A DNA stretch of 21,789 nt. Origin: an uncultured Clostridia bacterium. GTDB lineage: Bacteria; Bacillota; Clostridia; Christensenellales; Aristaeellaceae. Below, in pieces: positions 1-8,071 of the stretch (its first letter is position 1; every line of letters begins with the position of its first letter). Location: contig CAKTTL010000042.1 in assembly GCA_934615235.1 (NCBI GenBank), positions 1-21,789 of the forward strand. The letters are read 5' to 3'. The notes below the pieces were generated by a model. It ran no database searches and was not told the DNA's origin. It saw only the letters and a list, made by a program, of their open reading frames with translations. Position numbers and translations under genes: made by a program.

Positions 1-60
1 AGGGGGTCTGGGGGAAAAACCTTCTTTCTCCTGAAAGAAGGGTTTTCCCCCAGCGTCCTC
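1..60. repeat. Intergenic palindrome, copy E (cut by window edge)
   Basis: Inverted repeat with arms 8-28 and 33-53: 21 pairs with one A/G mismatch and a TCCT loop at 29-32. Outside the stem, AGGGGGTC on the left and GCGTC on the right match copy D (13403-13454), so E and D form a subfamily. The left flank, which should carry the conserved GCGGCTTTC-like segment, lies outside the window. It sits just past the stop of the leftward MATE gene, so that transcript would read it in the reverse of its consensus orientation. Confidence 0.8.
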
Positions 61-65
61 CCCCG

Positions 66-1433
66 TTACCCTTCAATCCCCTTGAGCGCCTTTCTGAACT
101 GGAAGGAGAAAAGAATTGCTGTAAAGGTGACGGCGATCGCGTCGGCCACGGGTTCGGCGAGGTAAACGGCGGTCGTTTTATCAGCGGTAAAGATCGCAGG
201 GAGAAGATAGATGAGCGGAATGAGAAGAACGAACTTGCGCATGACGGCGACAATGATCGACGCCTTCGCGCTGCCGATGGCGGTAAAGGCCATCTGGCAG
301 GCGATCTGAACGCCGAAGAGCACGAGCACCGCGCAATAGACGCGCAGCGCGCGGCCGGTAAAATCAAGCAGCGCCGCGTCGGTTGTAAACATCCCCGCAA
401 AGACGCGCGGGAAGAGCAGGATGCAGGCCCAGAGAAGCGACGAATACATCAGGCTGGTGCGGAGAAGCTTGAAGTACGCTTCCCTGACCCGAGCGACGTT
501 TCTCGCGCCGTAGTTGTAGCTGATAATCGGCTGCGCGCCCTGACCGAGGCCCTGCAGCGGCAGCATGGCAAACTGCATGACGCTGGTGAGAATGGTCATC
601 GCGCCGACAGCGACGTCGCCGCCGTACTTGAGAAGCGAAGAATTGAAGCAGACCGAAATGACGCTCTCGCTTGCCTGCATGATAAACGTCGCGAGTCCGA
701 GCGCAAGGCAGGGCAGCAGAATACCGGCGCGCAGCGCCATATTCTCCCGCCTGATGCGCAGGAAGGTTTTCTTGCCGAACAGGAAGCCGAGCACCCACAC
801 ACAGGAAACGCCCTGCGAAAGGATGGTCGCCAGCGCCGCGCCCTGCACGCCCATTTCGAAGGCGAAGATAAAGATCGGATCGAGAATGATATTCATGACC
901 GCGCCGATGACGACGGACATCATCCCCACCTTGGCGAACCCCTGCGCGGTAATGAACATATTCATGCCCAGCGTCAGCTGGACGAAAATGGTGCCGATCG
1001 CGTAAACGCGCATATAGGAAACGGCGTACTCGATCGTGTTCTCGCTCGCGCCGAAGGCAAGCAGCAGGCTGCGGCTGAACAGCAGCAGCACGGCCGTCAA
1101 CACGAGAGAGACGCCAATCTGCGCGGCAAAACAGTTGCCCAGCGTCTTTTCAGCCTTGTCCATATCGTTTTGCCCCATGGCGATGGACGCGCGCGGCGCG
1201 CCGCCGGAACAGATCAGCGCGGCAAAGGCGGAGACGATCATGATCAGCGGCATGCAGACGCCCACGCCTGTCAGCGCCATCGCGCCGTCTCCGGGCATAT
1301 GGCCGATATAGATACGATCGACGATATTATAGAGCATGTTGATCAGCTGCGCGGCGACGGTGGGCAGCGCCAGCTTCCAGAGAAGCTTCCCGATGGGCTC
1401 GGTTCCCAGAAATTCTTTTCCCTGATGATTCAT
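66..1433 (-). CDS. MATE family efflux transporter
   Basis: Predicted inner-membrane multidrug/toxin exporter of the MATE family, 455 residues with about 12 hydrophobic segments, the usual family length. These proteins extrude drugs or metabolites using a Na+ or H+ gradient. The N-terminal segment reading KLLWKLALPTVAAQLINMLY, and the later GAQPIISYNYGA, are typical of MATE/DinF-NorM-like proteins. I chose the ATG at 1433 because GAGGTG lies 6 nt upstream; an in-frame GTG three codons earlier overlaps that site. It diverges from a BceRS-like two-component system, with about 125 bp between the start codons, so joint regulation is possible. The substrate cannot be told from sequence. Confidence 0.93.
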   Translation of the reverse strand: MNHQGKEFLGTEPIGKLLWKLALPTVAAQLINMLYNIVDRIYIGHMPGDGAMALTGVGVCMPLIMIVSAFAALICSGGAPRASIAMGQNDMDKAEKTLGNCFAAQIGVSLVLTAVLLLFSRSLLLAFGASENTIEYAVSYMRVYAIGTIFVQLTLGMNMFITAQGFAKVGMMSVVIGAVMNIILDPIFIFAFEMGVQGAALATILSQGVSCVWVLGFLFGKKTFLRIRRENMALRAGILLPCLALGLATFIMQASESVISVCFNSSLLKYGGDVAVGAMTILTSVMQFAMLPLQGLGQGAQPIISYNYGARNVARVREAYFKLLRTSLMYSSLLWACILLFPRVFAGMFTTDAALLDFTGRALRVYCAVLVLFGVQIACQMAFTAIGSAKASIIVAVMRKFVLLIPLIYLLPAIFTADKTTAVYLAEPVADAIAVTFTAILFSFQFRKALKGIEG

Positions 1434-1452
1434 AAAAAACACCTCATTTTCC

Positions 1453-1484
1453 AGTATAGAATCCGATTATGAATTTAATATGAA
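1453..1484 (-). promoter_or_regulatory. Candidate activator-type promoter of the MATE gene
   Basis: Read on the minus strand, TTCATA (1484-1479), 5 nt, TTCATA (1473-1468), 9 nt, then a -10-like TATACT (1458-1453). No good -35 hexamer is present. Direct repeats 11 bp apart just upstream of a -10 are typical of promoters bound by OmpR/PhoB-family regulators, and such a regulator is encoded divergently. The site also sits beside the regulator's own -35. The assignment to that regulator is inference. Confidence 0.45.
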
Positions 1485-1494
1485 CGCTTTCGGT

Positions 1495-1523
1495 TTGACA
1501 GGCAGTGCAAATCGGTGTATCTT
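1495..1523 (+). promoter_or_regulatory. Sigma-A-type promoter of the two-component operon
   Basis: TTGACA at 1495-1500, a 17-nt spacer, then TATCTT at 1518-1523. The -35 is a perfect consensus. Transcription would begin near 1530, downstream of the in-frame ATG at 1526, so that ATG cannot be the start of the regulator gene. Confidence 0.7.
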
Positions 1524-1545
1524 AAATGAATAAATCAACAAGCGC

Positions 1546-1553
1546 AGGAGGAA
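1546..1553 (+). promoter_or_regulatory. Ribosome binding site that sets a GTG start
   Basis: AGGAGGAA lies 5 nt before the GTG at 1559. It decides the start of the response regulator in favour of GTG 1559 over ATG 1526. Confidence 0.8.
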
Positions 1554-1558
1554 GCGCC

Positions 1559-2230
1559 GTGTATCGCGTTTTGATTGTGGAAGACGACAGGGGCATCGCA
1601 GAAAGCGTGCGGGACGCCGCCGCCGCTTGGGGCTTCGACGCGCGCTGCGCGGAAAATTTCCGCGACGTGGCGGGCGAATTCGCCGCGTTCGCGCCGCACC
1701 TGGTGCTGATGGACATCGGCCTGCCGTTTTTCGACGGCTATTACTGGTGCCGCGAGATTCGCCGCACGTCCAGCGTGCCGATCATCTTCCTTTCCTCGGC
1801 GAGCGACAACATGAACATCGTCATGGCGATGAACATGGGCGGGGACGATTTCATCGCCAAGCCGTTCGATTTGAGCGTGCTGATCGCGAAAATGCAGGCG
1901 CTCCTGCGCCGCGCGTACGATTTCGCGCCCTCCGCCCCGGAACCGGAGCACCGCGGCGCAAAGCTGGATACGGGCGCGCAGGCGCTGATGTACGGGGGCG
2001 AGAAAATCCCGCTTTCCAAGAACGAATACCGCATTCTCTTTTCGCTGATGGAAGCCGGCGGCAAGGTCGTCAGCCGTGAAAAGCTGATGGAGAAGCTCTG
2101 GGAAACGGACAGCTTCGTGGACGAAAACACGCTGACCGTCAACGTCAACCGCCTGCGTAAAAAGCTGGACGCGGCCGGGCTGCCCGGGTTTATCGCAACC
2201 AAATTCGGCGTGGGCTATCAGGTGGGATAA
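1559..2230 (+). CDS. OmpR/PhoB-family response regulator, BceR-like
   Basis: Cytoplasmic DNA-binding response regulator, 223 residues from the GTG start. The receiver domain (about 1-115) shows the acidic pair D9/D10, phospho-acceptor D52 in LVLMDIGLPFFDG, S79 in IIFLSSASD and K101 in IAKPFD. The C-terminal half is a winged-helix trans_reg_C domain ending FGVGYQVG. The DENTLTVNVNRLRKKL recognition-helix segment is typical of BceR-type regulators, which answer cell-envelope stress such as antimicrobial peptides. The kinase gene follows after 2 nt, so they form an operon. Bce systems normally sit beside a BceAB-type ABC transporter, but none is present here. The divergent neighbour is a MATE exporter, a possible target. 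Confidence 0.92.
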   Translation: MYRVLIVEDDRGIAESVRDAAAAWGFDARCAENFRDVAGEFAAFAPHLVLMDIGLPFFDGYYWCREIRRTSSVPIIFLSSASDNMNIVMAMNMGGDDFIAKPFDLSVLIAKMQALLRRAYDFAPSAPEPEHRGAKLDTGAQALMYGGEKIPLSKNEYRILFSLMEAGGKVVSREKLMEKLWETDSFVDENTLTVNVNRLRKKLDAAGLPGFIATKFGVGYQVG

Positions 2231-2232
2231 CG

Positions 2233-3222
2233 ATGAAATTCACGCAATATCTGCGGCAGCGCCGGGCGCTGCTTTGCGCGGCGGCGCTGTTCGCGGCGCT
2301 TTTCTGCGCGTCGTTCGCGCTGTATCAGCTGCCGGTCGGGGCGGCGGCGTATCCTTCGGCGCTGTGCGCCGGAATCGGCGCGGTGTGGCTGGCTGTCGAT
2401 TACTTCCGCGCGCGCGCAAAGCACGAAACGCTCGCGCGCCTGCCCGGCGTACCCGCCGAAGCGCTCGCGCAGAGCTTTCCCACCCCCGCGACGCTCGCCG
2501 AAGCGGACTATCAGGCGATCATCCGCGCGCTGTGCGAAGAGCTGCGCGCGCAGGAAAACGCCGCATCCGCCCGCCAGGCCGATATGGCCGATTACTACGC
2601 CGCCTGGACGCATCAGATTAAAACGCCCATCGCCGCAATGCGCCTGCGCCTGCAGGGCGAGGATTCGCCGCTTGCGCGCAGACTGTCGTCCGACCTTTTC
2701 CGCGTGGAGCAGTACGTCGCCATGGCGATGACCTATCAGCGGCTCGACGGCGGCGCGTCGGATTACGTGATCCGCGAATGCGCTCTCGACCCCATTCTGC
2801 GGCAGACCGCGCGCAAATTCGCCGGAGAATTCATCGACCGCAAAATCCGTCTGCTGTATGAACCGACGAGCGAAACCGCGCTCACGGACGAAAAATGGCT
2901 CGCCTTCGTCGTCGAGCAGATTCTCTCCAACGCGCTGAAATATACGCCGCAGGGCAGCGTGATGATCTGCGTGGAAGCGCCGAAAACCATCGTCGTGCGG
3001 GATAGCGGCATCGGCATCGCCCCGGAGGACCTGCCGCGCATCTTCGAAAAAGGCTTCACCGGCCATAACGGCCGCGCGGATAAGCGCGCCAGCGGCATCG
3101 GCCTGTACCTGTGCCGCCGCGTCTGCGAAAACCTCGGCCATACCCTCTGCGCACAATCCACCCCCGGCAAAGGCACCGAAATCCGCATTAACCTCGCCCG
3201 AACGCAGCGCACATTCGAATAA
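2233..3222 (+). CDS. Sensor histidine kinase, BceS-like (intramembrane-sensing type)
   Basis: Membrane histidine kinase of 329 residues. Two hydrophobic helices (about 11-33 and 37-58) are joined by a very short loop, so there is almost no extracellular sensor domain; this is the layout of intramembrane-sensing BceS-type kinases. The dimerisation/phosphorylation motif is WTHQIKTPIAAMRL with H127, the HQIKTP form typical of this family. The ATPase domain has an N-box around N233 (VEQILSNALKY), a G1 box at D257SGIGI and a G2 box ASGIGLYL (286-293). It presumably phosphorylates the regulator 2 nt upstream. BceS kinases usually sense through a partner BceAB transporter; its absence makes this an orphan or one with a distant partner. 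Confidence 0.92.
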   Translation: MKFTQYLRQRRALLCAAALFAALFCASFALYQLPVGAAAYPSALCAGIGAVWLAVDYFRARAKHETLARLPGVPAEALAQSFPTPATLAEADYQAIIRALCEELRAQENAASARQADMADYYAAWTHQIKTPIAAMRLRLQGEDSPLARRLSSDLFRVEQYVAMAMTYQRLDGGASDYVIRECALDPILRQTARKFAGEFIDRKIRLLYEPTSETALTDEKWLAFVVEQILSNALKYTPQGSVMICVEAPKTIVVRDSGIGIAPEDLPRIFEKGFTGHNGRADKRASGIGLYLCRRVCENLGHTLCAQSTPGKGTEIRINLARTQRTFE

Positions 3223-3241
3223 ACGCTATTCCCTCCCAACA

Positions 3242-3315
3242 CCGAAAAAAGCGGCTTTCGGGGGAGAGAGCGCGAGAGAGGGGGGACTTTCTCCTGAAAG
3301 TCCCCCCTCTCTCGC
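3242..3315. repeat. Intergenic palindrome, copy A
   Basis: Perfect 20-bp inverted repeat (3272-3291 with 3296-3315) around a TCCT loop, preceded by the family flank CGAAAAAAGCGGCTTTC (3243-3259). It fills the gap between two convergent genes (kinase rightward, glycosyltransferase leftward). On the plus strand it is followed by AAAAACCCC, not a T-run. It may still act as a bidirectional 3'-end structure. Confidence 0.85.
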
Positions 3316-3356
3316 AAAAACCCCGTCATCCCCCGTCGTTCTCCATCGTCCCCTCG

Positions 3357-4619
3357 TCACCCCTTCTTCGCTCTCCATCGGTTCTGCCAGTCGAGCAGCT
3401 TGGCCATGTTGTTGAAGAAATCGTCGGAGGGGCGCTCGTGCGTCGGATAGCGCCCGGCGCGGAAGTTTTCGATGACGACGTGATAGCGGTCGTATGCGCG
3501 GGAAACGGCGTCGTCCCAGGAAAGGTAGATTTCGCGCTGCGCGTTTTCGCCGACGCGGCGCATTGCATCCCGATCGCCGGAAAGGGAGGCAAGCTTTTCG
3601 GCCATCGATTCGGCGTTTTCAGCGATGAGGAAACCGGTGCGGCCGTCGACGATGTCCTCCGCAGCGCAGCTGCCCTCAATCAAAACGCTGCCCAGCCCGC
3701 ACGCCGCCGCCTCGCGGACGACCAGGCCGTTCGTATCGAACGTCGAGGGGAAAAGGAAGAGATCCGCGCGGCAATACCAGGCGCGGATGCGCTCGCGATC
3801 CTGTACGGGCGGGGAGAAAAACACACGATCCCCCAGCGCGAGCTTTTCGGCATAGGCGACGATTTCGTCCTTGTCCGTTCCTCCGCCGACGAAAACCATC
3901 CGGAAATCATGCCCCGCGTCCCGGAGCCGCCTGAGCGCGTCAAGCGTGATGCGAATCCCCTTATACCACATCATGCGGCCGACAAAGAGAAAAACCGGCA
4001 CATCCGCGGGCAGATCGTAGCCCGCCGTCGTTTCGCGAATCAGCTCGTCGCTCGCGCGGCCGATGGAAAAATCCACGCCGTTGGGCATGACGGTGTATTT
4101 TCCGTCATAGCCGAGCGCGCAGAGATTTTCTCCCGCCCCGTGGCTGACCGTCCAAACCTCGTCGCACGCGGAAATATTCTGCACCAGCAGACGCGTCGCT
4201 TCTTCCTGCAAAAGGCGGCCGCGCACCGCGTTTGCAATGTCCACGTCAAACTTGGTGTGATAGGTGAACACCAGCGGCAGGTTCAGCCGGCTGCGCAGCA
4301 TGCGCGCAAGAATCGTAGACGTCACCGGGCAATGGCTGTGAATGATGTCGAAATGCGCTTCCTTCGTCTGCCGGAGCAGCTCGGACGAAAACGGAATGCC
4401 CGCGCGGTAGCCGACCAGCTTGCGCGTGTCGACGCTCGGATAGCGCAGCACGCGGAAGGGATATCCCGAATCGTCCGCTTCAGGATAATAGGGGGTCAGC
4501 ACGGCGGCTTCGCCGCGCTTTTCCGTAATCACCCGCGCGTAATTGACGACCGCGTTCGCCACGCCGTCGATCGTCGGCGGGAAAGAATCGTTAATCAGAC
4601 AAACATGCAGGTTTTCCAT
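3357..4619 (-). CDS. Glycosyltransferase family 4, possible glycolipid synthase
   Basis: GT-B fold glycosyltransferase of family GT4, 420 residues. Visible motifs: N-terminal NDSFPPTIDGVANAV (10-24), acceptor-side IIHSHCPV (93-100), PNGVDF (180-185), VGRMMWYKG (214-222) and the donor-site FPSTFDTNGLVVREAAACG (291-309). In the usual E-x7-E donor motif the first acid is Asp here (D296 and E304). The overall pattern resembles diacylglycerol glucosyltransferases that make mono-glucosyl membrane lipids, but the acceptor cannot be proved from sequence. The start is ATG 4619 with AAGGA upstream. It lies 67 nt downstream of a MATE gene on the same strand, with no terminator between them, so they are probably co-transcribed. 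The MATE could be unrelated or export a related product. Confidence 0.9.
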   Translation of the reverse strand: MENLHVCLINDSFPPTIDGVANAVVNYARVITEKRGEAAVLTPYYPEADDSGYPFRVLRYPSVDTRKLVGYRAGIPFSSELLRQTKEAHFDIIHSHCPVTSTILARMLRSRLNLPLVFTYHTKFDVDIANAVRGRLLQEEATRLLVQNISACDEVWTVSHGAGENLCALGYDGKYTVMPNGVDFSIGRASDELIRETTAGYDLPADVPVFLFVGRMMWYKGIRITLDALRRLRDAGHDFRMVFVGGGTDKDEIVAYAEKLALGDRVFFSPPVQDRERIRAWYCRADLFLFPSTFDTNGLVVREAAACGLGSVLIEGSCAAEDIVDGRTGFLIAENAESMAEKLASLSGDRDAMRRVGENAQREIYLSWDDAVSRAYDRYHVVIENFRAGRYPTHERPSDDFFNNMAKLLDWQNRWRAKKG

Positions 4620-4665
4620 AGCCTGTTCCTTTCGGTATCGGTTATTGATGCGGCCGGTGAAGCCA

Positions 4666-4681
4666 GCGGCGCCTGCGCCGC
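4666..4681 (-). other. Small GC hairpin between MATE and glycosyltransferase genes
   Basis: Self-complementary GCGGCG and CGCCGC around a four-base loop, right after the MATE stop codon. It has no T-run on the minus strand, so it is not an intrinsic terminator. It may only affect RNA stability between the two genes. Confidence 0.4.
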
Positions 4682-4686
4682 GAAAA

Positions 4687-6051
4687 TTATTCTCCGCCTT
4701 CCGCGCGGCGCATCCTGCGATAGCAGATCAGATAGAAGACGATGCCGTAAACCGTCGCAAGCGGCGCGGCCAGGCCGATGCGCGTCAGCGTCGCGCCTTT
4801 GGTGATGGAAAGCAGATACGACGCGGGCACACGCAGAAGGAAGGACGACGTAATCCCCTGAATCATCACATAAACGGTGCAGCCGCAGCCGTTGAAGTAT
4901 CCCGTAAAAGCAAAGAGCACGCACGTAAGCAGGCAGTCCGCCGAAAAGCCGCGCAGATACGCCGCCGACTGTTCCACAACGCCCGCATCCTTCGAGAAAA
5001 TCGACGAGAGCGGCCCGCCGAAGAAGAAGCCCGCGCAGAAAAGGAAAAAGCCCGCCGCCGTGCCGGCCGCCATGGAGGTGAAGAGCACCTGCCGCGCGCG
5101 GTCGGGGCGGTTCGCGCCGATATTCTGCGCAACGAGCGTCGAAGCGCCCGCCATAACCGCGGACGGCACGAGGAAAATAAAGCCCGTCACGCGTTCGGCC
5201 ACGCCGTAGCCCGCCGATTGCAGAAGGCCCAGGTGATTGATAATCGCGTTGAGCAGGAGGAAGGACAGATGCACCAGCGCATCCTGCAGCGCGATGGGCG
5301 CGCCGATGCGCAGCGTTTCGCCGATTTCAACGCGGTCAAAGCAGATCGACTTGCGCGTGAAATGAAACGGCAGCTCCTGCCTGCTGATAATTACCAGCGA
5401 AAGCACGACACTCACCGCCTGCGCCGCAACCGTCGCCACGGCCGCGCCCGCCGCGTCCATATGCAGAACGCCCACGCAGAAAAGATCGCCCGCGATGTTC
5501 GTCACGCACGCGATGGCAACGAAAATCATCGGCCGCTTCGAATCGCCCAGACCGCGGAAGATGCCGCTGAGCACGTTGTACGCCGTAATAAACACGATGC
5601 CCCACGAGCAGATGCGCACATACTCGACCGCCTTATCGACCGCCTCGGCCGGGGTCTGCATCAGCAGCACGAGCGGCCGCGTAAAGGCGACCATCAGCCC
5701 CGTCAGCACAATTGCAACCACCGCGAACAGCGCCACCGCCGCGCCGACCGTGCGGCCCGCCGCTTCCGGTCGCCGTTCGCCGATATGCCGCCCGATGACG
5801 ACTGTCGCGCCCGTGGTCAGGCCCGCGAGCACCATCGTCACCAGCTGCATCACCGCGCTGCCCGTGCCCACGCCGGAAACGCTCGCCGCGTCGCCAAAGC
5901 GGCCGACGACCATCAGGTCGACCGCGCCGTAGAGCGATTGCAGGAACAGCGCCACCAGCACCGGGCCGCAGAATTTGAGCAGCGCGGGCAGAATCGGCCC
6001 TTCGATCAGTTCATTCGGTCTGACTTTTTCCTCCAAGGAAATATCCCCCAT
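4687..6051 (-). CDS. MATE family efflux transporter (second copy)
   Basis: Predicted inner-membrane cation-coupled exporter of the MATE family, 454 residues with about 12 hydrophobic segments. Recognisable family stretches are LPALLKFCGPVLVALFLQSLY near the N terminus, VVGRFGDAASVSGVGTGSAV, and ASTLVAQNIGANRPDRAR in the second half. It is clearly divergent from the MATE at 66-1433, so this is not a recent duplication. The ATG at 6051 has only a weak purine-rich stretch upstream (AGAAAGAAGA). It is the first gene of a two-gene unit with the glycosyltransferase. The substrate is unknown; drug, osmolyte or lipid-linked product export are all possible. Confidence 0.93.
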   Translation of the reverse strand: MGDISLEEKVRPNELIEGPILPALLKFCGPVLVALFLQSLYGAVDLMVVGRFGDAASVSGVGTGSAVMQLVTMVLAGLTTGATVVIGRHIGERRPEAAGRTVGAAVALFAVVAIVLTGLMVAFTRPLVLLMQTPAEAVDKAVEYVRICSWGIVFITAYNVLSGIFRGLGDSKRPMIFVAIACVTNIAGDLFCVGVLHMDAAGAAVATVAAQAVSVVLSLVIISRQELPFHFTRKSICFDRVEIGETLRIGAPIALQDALVHLSFLLLNAIINHLGLLQSAGYGVAERVTGFIFLVPSAVMAGASTLVAQNIGANRPDRARQVLFTSMAAGTAAGFFLFCAGFFFGGPLSSIFSKDAGVVEQSAAYLRGFSADCLLTCVLFAFTGYFNGCGCTVYVMIQGITSSFLLRVPASYLLSITKGATLTRIGLAAPLATVYGIVFYLICYRRMRRAEGGE

Positions 6052-6080
6052 TCTTCTTTCTCTTGCACGATAACCGGTAT

Positions 6081-6109
6081 ATCATAACGTAAAGCGTCGA
6101 AAAATGCAA
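6081..6109 (-). promoter_or_regulatory. Candidate promoter for the MATE-glycosyltransferase unit
   Basis: On the minus strand, TTGCAT (6109-6104), a 17-nt spacer and TATGAT (6086-6081). The -10 matches consensus at five of six bases, the -35 at only three. It lies 30 bp before the MATE start in a 173-bp divergent intergenic region. Confidence 0.5.
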
Positions 6110-6144
6110 ATACCCGCGAAAAGAAAAAGGAGGAAAACCGTTTG

Positions 6145-6176
6145 TTCATTTTTTGTTCACACCCGGCCGGTAGAAT
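6145..6176 (+). promoter_or_regulatory. Candidate activator-type promoter of the AMP ligase
   Basis: Direct repeats TTCATT (6145-6150) and TTCACA (6156-6161) are 11 bp apart and are followed after 9 nt by a -10-like TAGAAT (6171-6176). The wider repeat is TTTGTTCA at 6141 and 6152. No -35 lies at normal spacing from the -10. The half-site, 5-nt, half-site, 9-nt, -10 geometry is the same as at the first MATE promoter (1453-1484), which suggests control by an OmpR/PhoB-family regulator. Confidence 0.45.
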
Positions 6177-6224
6177 GCGCGTGTTTGTCCAGAAAATGGT
6201 AAAGGCGGGCTTGCCCGTCCAATA

Positions 6225-7970
6225 ATGGCAAATGAAGGAGCGAGAAATAAATTGCAGGCCAAAACGACTGACAGAAAAGAATTTCTCGGCAACGTGCCGG
6301 ATTCCATCAACTATCCGAAGCTGACGATGTGGCAGCTGGTTTACCAGACCGCAGACAAGTATCCGGATATTGTCGCGTTGGAATTCATGGGCCAGAAAAT
6401 CCGCTACGCGCAGTTTAAGCAGATGATCGAGCAGGTCGCCAGGGCGCTTTGGGCGCAGGGCATCCGCCAGGGCGACAAGGTGACGATCGCCATGCCGAAC
6501 TGTCCGCAGGCTGTCGCGATGTTTTACGCGCTCAATCGCGTGGGCGCGCTGGCAAACATGGTGCATCCGCTGTCCTCGTCGGGAGAATACAAATTTTTTC
6601 TGAATTTTTCCAAATCTAAAATGATCCTGACGATCGACCAGTTCTACCCCAAGGTTGCCGAAATCCGCGAAAGCCTGGATAATCCCGTCAAGGTGCTCAT
6701 CACCCGCATCAGCGATGCGTTCCCCTTCCCGCTGAACATCGGCGTGCATCTCGCCGCCGAACGGAAGAACCCGAAAATCCCCGCGGACGCGGACGTGATC
6801 TACTGGAAAGCCTTTATGCGCGGCGCAGGCGCCGTCTCGGAGGTGCCGGTTCCCACCGTTACCTGCTACGACGCGGCGGCGATCCTCTACTCCGGCGGCA
6901 CGACCGGCACGATGAAGGGCATTCTCCTGTCGAGCATGAACTTCAACGCGCTGGGACTGCAGACGGCGTACGCCAGCGGCATCGAATTCGATCAGCTTGC
7001 GGATAAGAAAATGCTCTCGATCATGCCCATGTTCCACGGCTTCGGCCTGGGCATCGGCATCCACATGTTCCTGATCATCGGCGGCACGTGCATGCTGGTT
7101 CCGCGCTTCTCGGTGAAGACGTACGCGAACCTCCTGCGCAAAAAGCAGCCCAACTTCATCGCGGGCGTGCCGACGCTGTACGAAGCGCTCATGCGCGCCG
7201 ACAACGTAGACGGGCTCGATCTGTCCTGCCTGATGGGCGTGTTCTCCGGCGGCGACTGCCTGTCGTTCGAGCTGAAACAGAAGGTGGACGCGTTCCTGAT
7301 GGCGCATGGCGCCAAAGTGCAGGTCCGCGAAGGCTACGGCACGACCGAATGCGTCACCGCCAGCTGCCTGACGCCCAAGGATTACTACCGCAAGGGCTCC
7401 ATCGGCCTGCCCTTCCCGGATACGTTCTACAAGATTGTCGCCGTGGGCACGACGGACGAAGTCCCCTTCGGCCAGGAGGGCGAAATCTGCCTGACCGGCC
7501 CGACCGTCATGATCGGCTACATGGACAATCCCAAGGAAACCGCCATGGCGCTGAAAAAGCATGCCGACGGCCGCGTCTGGCTGCACACGGGCGACCTGGG
7601 CATAATGGACGAGGACGGCTTCGTCTACTTCCGTCAGCGCATCAAGCGCATGATCATCACTTCCGGCTACAACGTCTATCCTTCGCAGATTGAAAACGTC
7701 ATCGACGGCTTCGACAAAGTGCTCTACAGCTGCGTGATCGGCGTGAAAGACCCGTACAAGGTGCAGAAGGTAAAGGCGTTCGTCGTGCTCAAGCCCGGCG
7801 TGGAGCCGAGCGACGCGGTGAAGGAAGAGCTGATGGCCTGGTGCCGCAAGCAGATCGCCAAATACGCCATGCCCTACGATATCGAATTCCGCTCCGAACT
7901 GCCCAAGACGCTCGTGGGCAAGGTTGCATACCGGACGCTGGAAGAAGAAGAAAATCAGATGGCAAGTTAA
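6225..7970 (+). CDS. Acyl-CoA-synthetase-like AMP-dependent ligase
   Basis: Class I adenylate-forming enzyme (ANL superfamily) of up to 581 residues, expected to activate a carboxylic acid with ATP and load it onto CoA or another carrier in the cytoplasm. Motifs: P-loop YSGGTTGTMKG (about 221-231), GYGTTE, the HTGDLG core with D, the hinge FRQRIKRMIITSGYN, and the C-terminal PKTLVGKVAYR with the likely catalytic Lys (K566). Length suits medium/long-chain acyl-CoA synthetases; the substrate is not readable. Start: ATG 6225 gives the longest frame but has no ribosome site upstream, whereas GAAGGAG at 6234-6240 lies 11 nt before an in-frame TTG at 6252 (572 residues), a serious alternative. An AAC(3)-like acetyltransferase and an E2-like acyltransferase follow on the same strand. 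Confidence 0.9.
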   Translation: MANEGARNKLQAKTTDRKEFLGNVPDSINYPKLTMWQLVYQTADKYPDIVALEFMGQKIRYAQFKQMIEQVARALWAQGIRQGDKVTIAMPNCPQAVAMFYALNRVGALANMVHPLSSSGEYKFFLNFSKSKMILTIDQFYPKVAEIRESLDNPVKVLITRISDAFPFPLNIGVHLAAERKNPKIPADADVIYWKAFMRGAGAVSEVPVPTVTCYDAAAILYSGGTTGTMKGILLSSMNFNALGLQTAYASGIEFDQLADKKMLSIMPMFHGFGLGIGIHMFLIIGGTCMLVPRFSVKTYANLLRKKQPNFIAGVPTLYEALMRADNVDGLDLSCLMGVFSGGDCLSFELKQKVDAFLMAHGAKVQVREGYGTTECVTASCLTPKDYYRKGSIGLPFPDTFYKIVAVGTTDEVPFGQEGEICLTGPTVMIGYMDNPKETAMALKKHADGRVWLHTGDLGIMDEDGFVYFRQRIKRMIITSGYNVYPSQIENVIDGFDKVLYSCVIGVKDPYKVQKVKAFVVLKPGVEPSDAVKEELMAWCRKQIAKYAMPYDIEFRSELPKTLVGKVAYRTLEEEENQMAS

Positions 7971-8004
7971 AAAACGCCGTATAGAACATCGAATGCCGCA
8001 TAAT

Positions 8005-8033
8005 TTGTTCCGGCTCTCCCGTGCAGATTATGT
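8005..8033 (+). promoter_or_regulatory. Weak candidate promoter for the AAC(3)-like gene
   Basis: TTGTTC (8005-8010), a 17-nt spacer and TTATGT (8028-8033) in the 101-bp gap after the ligase. Both hexamers are poor matches, so read-through from the ligase is equally plausible. No terminator was seen in this gap. Confidence 0.25.
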
Positions 8034-8071
8034 GGTATTTTTTACAAACGACACATGGAAGAGGGAAGACA

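Noticed and set aside
1526..1558. Upstream ATG start for the BceR-like regulator
   Set aside because: It lies about where transcription should start from the 1495-1523 promoter and has no ribosome site; the AGGAGGAA site belongs to GTG 1559.
3272..3315. Palindrome copies as ordinary rho-independent terminators
   Set aside because: The stems are strong and some may stop transcription, but none is followed directly by a T-run in its consensus orientation, and copy C lies upstream of pstS pointing into it. A repeat-family reading fits better.
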